Source: CBDUXZ01 sp965371325 [NCBI: uncultured bacterium] (GTDB taxonomy: Bacteria; JAUYMQ01). From it: a stretch of DNA of 11,263 nucleotides. The stretch is from the NCBI GenBank assembly GCA_965371325.1, contig CBDUXZ010000026.1:1-11263 (forward strand). The letters are read 5' to 3'. Below, piece after piece: positions 7,303 to 11,263 of the stretch. Both the position numbers and the translations under genes were made by a program. The number at the start of each line of letters is the position of its first letter. The stretch's first letter is position 1. The notes beneath the pieces were generated by a model. It was not told the origin of the DNA and did no database searches. It saw nothing but the letters and a program-made list of their open reading frames with translations.

Positions 7303-7637
7303 TGATGAGTGCCCTGCCTTTGCCGAAAGCGCGTTCAGGCAAAGATGATTGACGATTTTCAGATCGGGGTCAAATGGGTCACGGAAGGGCGGCGTGCTCA
7401 ATCCCTGGGGCGGGTGATGAGAATTCGGAGCGGGATGTTCGAGGCGGAGCTTCAGAGAAACAAGTTCGGGCCCGAGTCTGAATTTTCGGGATGCACGGGA
7501 AAACGAATCGGGATCGAAGCACTCTCCGTTCCCGGGCTTATGTTGGACACTGGCGCTCCCCTGGCAAAATGGATTACGATAAAAAATGGGAAAATAGCTT
7601 TCGAGAAACGCGTTTTCGGAAAGCACAGGAGCAGGGT
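7303..7637. other. Divergent intergenic region (335 nt)
   Basis: This stretch separates the hydrolase (minus) from the TPR gene (plus) and should contain promoters for both. Frames stay open through it on both strands, but the translations have no recognisable domain and the likely starts lie outside it. It contains TGGACA at 7544-7549, five of six bases of a -35 box, without a good -10 at the right distance. It also holds the 7597-7624 palindrome listed separately. No other gene was found in it. Confidence 0.6.
7597..7624. promoter_or_regulatory. 28-bp imperfect palindrome just upstream of the TPR gene RBS
   Basis: Outer arms GCTTTC (7597-7602) and GAAAGC (7619-7624) flank a perfect central palindrome AAACGCGTTT (7606-7615); only the three bases on each side between them do not match. 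As DNA it could be a dimeric repressor operator. As RNA it could form a hairpin with a 2x2 internal loop directly before the AGGAG at 7627-7631. Either would place it well to control the TPR/phosphatase operon. Confidence 0.4.
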
Positions 7638-8492
7638 TTGAAGATCAACAAAGAGTTGAGGGCCTTCACCGTGATCGCCCTCTGTGCCTTTCTTGGCTTC
7701 CCGGCCATTATTTTTGCGCATGGGCCGATCGATGAATCTATCGGCCGCGCCACCGCTGAAATCCGGAAAGATCCCAAGAACGCCCGTCTCTATCTGAAGC
7801 GCGGCGAGCTGTACCGTGTGCGCGACGAGCGCGGCCTCGCCGCTACGGACTATGCGCGCGCGGCGCAGCTGGATCCCGACGACCCCAAAGTCGACTTCTA
7901 CCGCGGCCGGCTCGCTCTGGGCTCGGACCAGCCTGCGAAGGCGGAAGCGTCGCTCTCCCGGTTCATCGCCCGCGCTCCCGGTCACACCACGGCGCGGATG
8001 CTGCGTGCGCGCGCACGCGTGAAGCTGGGCCGGCGCCTCGAGGCGGCCGAGGAATACTCGGCGGCGATAGGGCTTCATCCCAGCCCCGGTCCCGAGCTGT
8101 ATCTCGAGCGGGCGCAGGCACTGGCCGGGGTGAGCGACGACTATCTGCAAACGGCTCTGGGCGGGCTGGATGCCGGGCTCAGCAAGCTTGGCCCGGTCGT
8201 CACCCTTCAGCTCTACGCCATTCGGCTGGAGGAAAAACGCGGCAACTTCAGTGCCGCGCTGAAACGGCTCGATCTCATTCTGGAGCGCTCACCCCGCAAA
8301 GATACCTGGCTCGCCCGCCGCGGGCAGATCCTCGAGCGGGCAGGGCAGCCCGCGGAGGCGCTCGAGGCTTACGCGCGGGCACTCGAAGAGATACGGCAAC
8401 TTCCCGATGCGCGGAGAACCACCCCTGCAACGGCTGAGTCCCGAAACCGGCTTCGCGAAGCGATTGCCCGGCTCGGGCGCGTTTCGGAGTAA
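7638..8492 (+). CDS. Exported tetratricopeptide-repeat protein
   Basis: From the TTG at 7638 this is a 284-residue protein with a signal peptide (residues 1-27: MKINKELR, hydrophobic core, AIIFA before HGPID). The rest is alpha-helical TPR-type: ARLYLKRGELYRVRDERGLAATDYARAAQLDPDD is a canonical unit (about 49-82), followed by related units near 86-115, 119-148 and 206-250 (AEALEAYARALEE). The TTG is preferred because AGGAG at 7627-7631 is six nt upstream and the export signal begins there. In-frame ATGs at 7491 and 7569 would bury the signal peptide under a charged extension and have no good ribosome-binding site. It is probably a periplasmic scaffold. The phosphatase gene starts nine nt after its stop, so the two are likely co-transcribed and may work together. 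That partnership is inference from spacing. Confidence 0.88.
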   Translation: MKINKELRAFTVIALCAFLGFPAIIFAHGPIDESIGRATAEIRKDPKNARLYLKRGELYRVRDERGLAATDYARAAQLDPDDPKVDFYRGRLALGSDQPAKAEASLSRFIARAPGHTTARMLRARARVKLGRRLEAAEEYSAAIGLHPSPGPELYLERAQALAGVSDDYLQTALGGLDAGLSKLGPVVTLQLYAIRLEEKRGNFSAALKRLDLILERSPRKDTWLARRGQILERAGQPAEALEAYARALEEIRQLPDARRTTPATAESRNRLREAIARLGRVSE

Positions 8493-8501
8493 AGCACAAC
8501 G

Positions 8502-10736
8502 ATGAGTCGCACCTTCCAAACAAACGTTCTCTGCCTCGCCGTGATCGCGGTGCTCGCGCCGACACTCTCCTGGGCGGTGCCTACCCTTCTCATTCCTCAG
8601 GGTGCGACCTGGAAGTATCTCGATGACGGATCGGATCAAGGCACGGCGTGGAAAGACCCAGGGTTCAACGATCTCGCCTGGTCGTCCGGCCCCGCAGAGC
8701 TGGGGTACGGCGACGGAGACGAAGCCACCGTCGTGAGCTTCGGGCCGAGCGCCGGCAACAAGTTCATCACGACCTACTTCCGGCACTCCTTCACGGTGGC
8801 CGACCCGGGGTCGGCCGGTCTCCTGAGCCTCGCCATCCTGCGCGACGACGGAGCCGTGGCGTACCTGAACGGCACCGAGGTATTTCGCACCAACATGCCC
8901 GGCGGGACCATCACTTATACAACCACGGCATCGGGCGCAATCGGCGGCGCCGGCGAGGATCTCTTTCATGCGGTTGACGTCGACCCGGGTTTACTTATCT
9001 CCGGGAAAAACGTGCTGGCCGTCGAAGTGCACCAGGCAAACCCGACGAGTTCCGACATCAGCTTCGACCTGGACCTGCTCGATACGGACGTGCCCGCCGT
9101 TGCCGCCGTCACGCGTGGGCCCTACCTGCAAAGGGGGCACCCGAATGGTGCCGTGGTGCGGTGGCGAGTGAACTTCGCCCGGGCCGGGCGCGTGTCCTAC
9201 GGGCCGGCGCCAAACGACCTCTCCTCTTTTGTGGACGGACCCGTGGGGACGGAACACGAGATCGCGATCACCGGGCTCAGCCCGGCGACGCGGTACTATT
9301 ACTCGGTCGGCAGCCCGGGGGAGCCCCTGGCGGGCGGAGACGCGGACCATTTCTTCCGGACCTCGCCCGTGCCCGGCACGAAGAAGGAGACGCGGATCTG
9401 GGTGGTGGGTGACTCCGGTGAAGCCAATCGGGCCGCCCGCGACGTGCGCGACGACTATCTGGCGTTCACGGGCGACGTGGAGACGGATGCCTGGCTCATG
9501 CTTGGGGACAACGCTTACAACGTGGGTTCTGACGCGGAGTATCAGGCGGCGGTCTTCGATACCTATCCGACGGTGCTTCGCAACACGCTGCTCTGGCCGA
9601 CCTTCGGGAACCACGATGCCGGATCCGCGAACTCGAGCGCGCAGAGCGGCGTTTACTTCGACGTCTTCACCCTGCCGAAGCAGGCTGAAGCGGGCGGGAT
9701 GTCTTCGGGGACGGAGGCGTATTACTCCTTCGACTACGCGAACATTCATTTTATCGTGCTGGACTCCCAGGGAAGCGATCGAAGTCCGACCGGCGCGATG
9801 CTGATCTGGGCGGCGGCTGATCTCGCTTCGACATTGCAGGACTGGGTGATCGCCTACTGGCACCACCCTGCCTACACCAAGGGCTCCCACGATTCTGATT
9901 CCCCGTTCGACTCCGGGGGCAGAATGGTCGACATGCGCAAGAATGCGCTCCCCATCCTGGAGGCCGGCGGGGTCGACCTCATACTCACCGGGCACAGCCA
10001 TGTGTTCGAGCGATCGATGCTCCTCGACGGGCACTACGGACATTCGAGCACCTTCAGCAGCGGCACCCATGCCGTGGATGATGGAGACGGATGTATCTGC
10101 TCGGGCGTTTGCCCCTCGTGCGTGAACGGCGGGGATGGTCCCTACACGAAGGCGATGGTCGGAGCCGGTGCGAATGGCGGGACGGTTCACGCGACGGTAG
10201 GAAGCTCGTCGAAAGCGACGGGGAGCCTGCCTCTCAACCATCCCGCGATGGTCATCAGCCTTCGGGAGATCGGCGCGATGGTGATCGATGTAAAAAGCGC
10301 CCGACTGGATGCTACGTGGATTCAACGGGGCGGTACGATTGTCGATAGCTTCACGATTTTGAAGGGCGGCGACAACGATGGCGATTTCGTGCCGAACCCC
10401 GACGACAACTGTATTGACCAGGCGAACGCCGGTCAGGAAGACTTCGACGGAGACGGTTCCGGGGACCCTTGCGATGACGACGTCGACGGGGATCAGGTTG
10501 TTAATAGCGAGGATCGGTGTCCGCTATCTCCACTGGAATTGCCCGTCAACGAGGAGGGGTGCACGGCCGTGCAGCTTGTGACCCTGTTCTGCGACCCGGG
10601 AGATTTCCAGCGACACGGCCGCTTCGTCAGCTGTGTTGCACACACAGCGGTGCTGGCTGTCGAGCAAGGACTTATCAGAGCGAGCGAGAAGGGAGCCTTC
10701 GTGAGAGATGCCGCGCGGACAGCACCGATGCACTAG
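8502..10736 (+). CDS. Secreted purple-acid-phosphatase-like metallophosphoesterase with TSP3 repeats
   Basis: This is a 744-residue exported enzyme. The signal peptide covers residues 1-25 (cut after LSWA). Residues about 27-195 form a beta-sandwich resembling modules that precede such phosphatases (YLDDGSDQGTAW, YFRHSFTV, LRDDGAVAYLNGTEVFR, NVLAVEVHQ). A fibronectin-like purple acid phosphatase N-domain follows (about 204-287: RGPYLQ, ITGLSPATRYYYSVG). The metallophosphoesterase domain (about 297-505) has GDSG (D304), GDNAY (D336, Y339), GNHD (N370, H371), WHHP (H454/H455) and GHSHVFER (H498, H500). The tyrosine in GDNAY is the Fe(III)-binding type, favouring the purple acid class. Residues 531-540 are an unusual CxC-x3-C-x2-C insert. 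TSP3-type calcium-binding Asp repeats (about 624-674) precede a tail with GRFVSCVAH and EQGLIRASEKGAFV. No Shine-Dalgarno sits at ideal spacing; the 9-nt gap to the TPR gene suggests coupling. The likely activity is hydrolysis of phosphomonoesters or diesters outside the cytoplasm. Confidence 0.95.
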   Translation: MSRTFQTNVLCLAVIAVLAPTLSWAVPTLLIPQGATWKYLDDGSDQGTAWKDPGFNDLAWSSGPAELGYGDGDEATVVSFGPSAGNKFITTYFRHSFTVADPGSAGLLSLAILRDDGAVAYLNGTEVFRTNMPGGTITYTTTASGAIGGAGEDLFHAVDVDPGLLISGKNVLAVEVHQANPTSSDISFDLDLLDTDVPAVAAVTRGPYLQRGHPNGAVVRWRVNFARAGRVSYGPAPNDLSSFVDGPVGTEHEIAITGLSPATRYYYSVGSPGEPLAGGDADHFFRTSPVPGTKKETRIWVVGDSGEANRAARDVRDDYLAFTGDVETDAWLMLGDNAYNVGSDAEYQAAVFDTYPTVLRNTLLWPTFGNHDAGSANSSAQSGVYFDVFTLPKQAEAGGMSSGTEAYYSFDYANIHFIVLDSQGSDRSPTGAMLIWAAADLASTLQDWVIAYWHHPAYTKGSHDSDSPFDSGGRMVDMRKNALPILEAGGVDLILTGHSHVFERSMLLDGHYGHSSTFSSGTHAVDDGDGCICSGVCPSCVNGGDGPYTKAMVGAGANGGTVHATVGSSSKATGSLPLNHPAMVISLREIGAMVIDVKSARLDATWIQRGGTIVDSFTILKGGDNDGDFVPNPDDNCIDQANAGQEDFDGDGSGDPCDDDVDGDQVVNSEDRCPLSPLELPVNEEGCTAVQLVTLFCDPGDFQRHGRFVSCVAHTAVLAVEQGLIRASEKGAFVRDAARTAPMH

Positions 10737-10804
10737 CGCTTCTTGGCGGAGTTTGGGTGTATTTTGAGTTCTCGGAATGCGCTGCGAATGTAATTCGGAA
10801 CCCG

Positions 10805-10864
10805 GTCCGAGTTCAGAGCATGAAATTCAAGTCTCTGCTACCGAAACACTCTCTGTTCTCGGAC
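10805..10864. repeat. 14-bp imperfect inverted repeat
   Basis: GTCCGAGTTCAGAG (10805-10818) and CTCTGTTCTCGGAC (10851-10864) are reverse complements at 12 of 14 positions, with two central mismatches and a 32-nt loop. It begins about 70 nt after the phosphatase stop. There is no T run after it, so it is not a classical intrinsic terminator. It could protect the mRNA 3' end or be a mobile-element remnant. Confidence 0.4.
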
Positions 10865-10903
10865 TTGGGGCCGGTCACCACCATCAGGAGCAAATTTACC
10901 CAA

Positions 10904-10921
10904 GCACCTGGTTTCAGGTGC
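10904..10921 (+). other. Perfect 7-bp hairpin, possible transcription or mRNA 3' element
   Basis: GCACCTG-GTTT-CAGGTGC is a perfect 7-bp stem with a four-base loop, 168 nt after the phosphatase stop. The following bases are GAAGTGGCAATTT, without an immediate T tract, so it is a weak terminator candidate at best. Confidence 0.4.
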
Positions 10922-10991
10922 GAAGTGGCAATTTGTCACCCATAGGTTCCGGGAAGAGCGAGTTTTCGGGAAGAACGCGGATCCTGTCATC

Positions 10992-10997
10992 TTGACA
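10992..10997 (+). promoter_or_regulatory. TTGACA box, possible -35 element for the right-edge gene
   Basis: A consensus -35 hexamer TTGACA lies about 117 nt before the ATG at 11114. At 17-nt spacing the next hexamer is CATGGT (11015-11020), only three of six -10 bases, so this is a partial match. Transcription could instead start closer to the gene, in the AT-rich stretch 11060-11090. Confidence 0.2.
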
Positions 10998-11113
10998 CGC
11001 AGTGGGGGGCAAGGCATGGTGGCCTTCAAGCTGCACAACAGCCTATCGCACAACGGTTAGGCTAGTGAATAGACTTGGTAAAAAAAGCACGTCAAGGTAA
11101 AGGAGACCAGCAC

Positions 11114-11263
11114 ATGAGCGGTAAATCCAAGTGGGTAGGGTTCGTGGCGATTGCTGCGATTGGGGTTGGCCTGAGTTTAGCCGCTGGTGGAAGTGTGACC
11201 GACGCGACGGCTGCCCCTCCCGGTACTGGGGGGACTCAACCGAGACTAGATACCGGCATTGCC
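11114..11263 (+). CDS. Exported protein of unknown function, N-terminal part only (right edge)
   Basis: An ATG at 11114, with AGGAG at 11101-11105 (8 nt upstream), opens 50 codons that run off the window without a stop. The product starts MSGKSKWVGFVAIAAIGVGL, a positively charged tip followed by a hydrophobic core, then LAAGGSVTDATAAPPGTGG. That is a convincing signal peptide with probable cleavage near TDATA, followed by a Gly/Pro/Thr-rich linker. There is too little to assign a family. Twenty-seven of 50 codons end in G or C, which appears lower than in the neighbouring enzymes and includes a TTA leucine, hinting at a different compositional history. It is preceded by a 377-nt gap and so is probably separate from the phosphatase operon. 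Confidence 0.75.
   Translation, partial: MSGKSKWVGFVAIAAIGVGLSLAAGGSVTDATAAPPGTGGTQPRLDTGIA

Larger units (their letters stand above)
10737..11113. other. Intergenic region (377 nt) with hairpins, no clear gene
   Basis: The region lies between the phosphatase stop and the next start on the same strand. Short frames are open on both strands, but none has a ribosome-binding site, domain or export signal. It contains an imperfect inverted repeat and a perfect hairpin (listed separately), a close pair of GGGAAGA copies at 10951 and 10968, and the TTGACA box at 10992-10997. Confidence 0.6.

Noticed and set aside
7303-7626. N-terminal extension of the hydrolase to 7626
   Set aside because: The frame stays open for 108 more codons but shows no hydrolase-family sequence, and it would cross the TPR gene's palindrome and upstream region.
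8991-10325. 444-codon minus-strand frame
   Set aside because: It is fully antisense to the phosphatase catalytic domain; the Arg/His/Val-rich translation is typical of a GC-rich shadow.
10777-10995. 72-codon plus-strand frame after the phosphatase
   Set aside because: It has no ribosome-binding site, no recognisable domain, and overlaps both hairpins.
10824-11060. Second plus-strand open stretch ending at a TAG at 11058, without a start codon near its beginning
   Set aside because: I translated it by hand to test for a decayed gene or transposase remnant; nothing recognisable appeared and its only ATG is near the end.
1-11263. CRISPR array, tRNA, integrase, insertion sequence, toxin-antitoxin or phage-defence genes
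   Set aside because: I looked for regularly spaced repeats, cloverleaf-like segments and the relevant protein motifs on both strands and found none.

Overview
The window is a high-GC bacterial chromosome segment with dense, mostly Shine-Dalgarno-led genes. The strand switches once: every gene from position 1 to 7302 lies on the minus strand and every gene from 7638 to the right edge on the plus strand. The mix of an acyl-CoA catabolic operon with large secreted proteins (choice-of-anchor B, PKD/TIG-like, purple-acid-phosphatase-like with thrombospondin type 3 repeats) resembles environmental Deltaproteobacteria-like, Myxococcota or Binatota-type genomes. That placement is an impression from gene content only; there is no rRNA or marker gene here.

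Region 1 (1-2761, minus strand) is a three-gene operon: an APH-fold kinase-like protein, a small DUF6285-type protein and an acyl-CoA dehydrogenase cut by the left edge. The set and order match lvaA-lvaB-lvaC of the Pseudomonas putida levulinate pathway, and the kinase plus dehydrogenase correspond to the two halves of animal ACAD10/ACAD11. The likely role is activation and elimination of a 4-hydroxyacyl-CoA, feeding beta-oxidation. The kinase gene carries an apparent one-base frameshift in a G run near its 5' end.

Region 2 (2774-6220, minus strand) holds three exported proteins: a choice-of-anchor B (LVIVD-repeat) protein with a C-terminal sorting-signal-like tail, a small very basic protein of unknown function, and a PKD/TIG-like two-domain protein with a Gly/Asn linker. 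The last two are 34 nt apart and probably co-transcribed. A CRP-like palindrome lies upstream of the PKD/TIG gene.

Region 3 (6427-7302, minus strand) is an alpha/beta hydrolase with a complete Ser-Asp-His triad.

Region 4 (7638-10736, plus strand) is a two-gene operon: an exported TPR protein, probably starting at TTG behind a strong ribosome-binding site, then a 744-residue secreted purple-acid-phosphatase-like enzyme. The enzyme has an N-terminal beta-sandwich, an unusual four-cysteine insert near the active site, TSP3-type calcium-binding repeats and a conserved-looking C-terminal tail. A 28-bp imperfect palindrome sits just before the TPR ribosome-binding site.

Region 5 (10737-11263) is a 377-nt gap with two hairpins and a TTGACA box, followed by the first 50 codons of an exported protein cut by the right edge.

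No tRNA, rRNA, CRISPR array, insertion sequence or integrase was seen.
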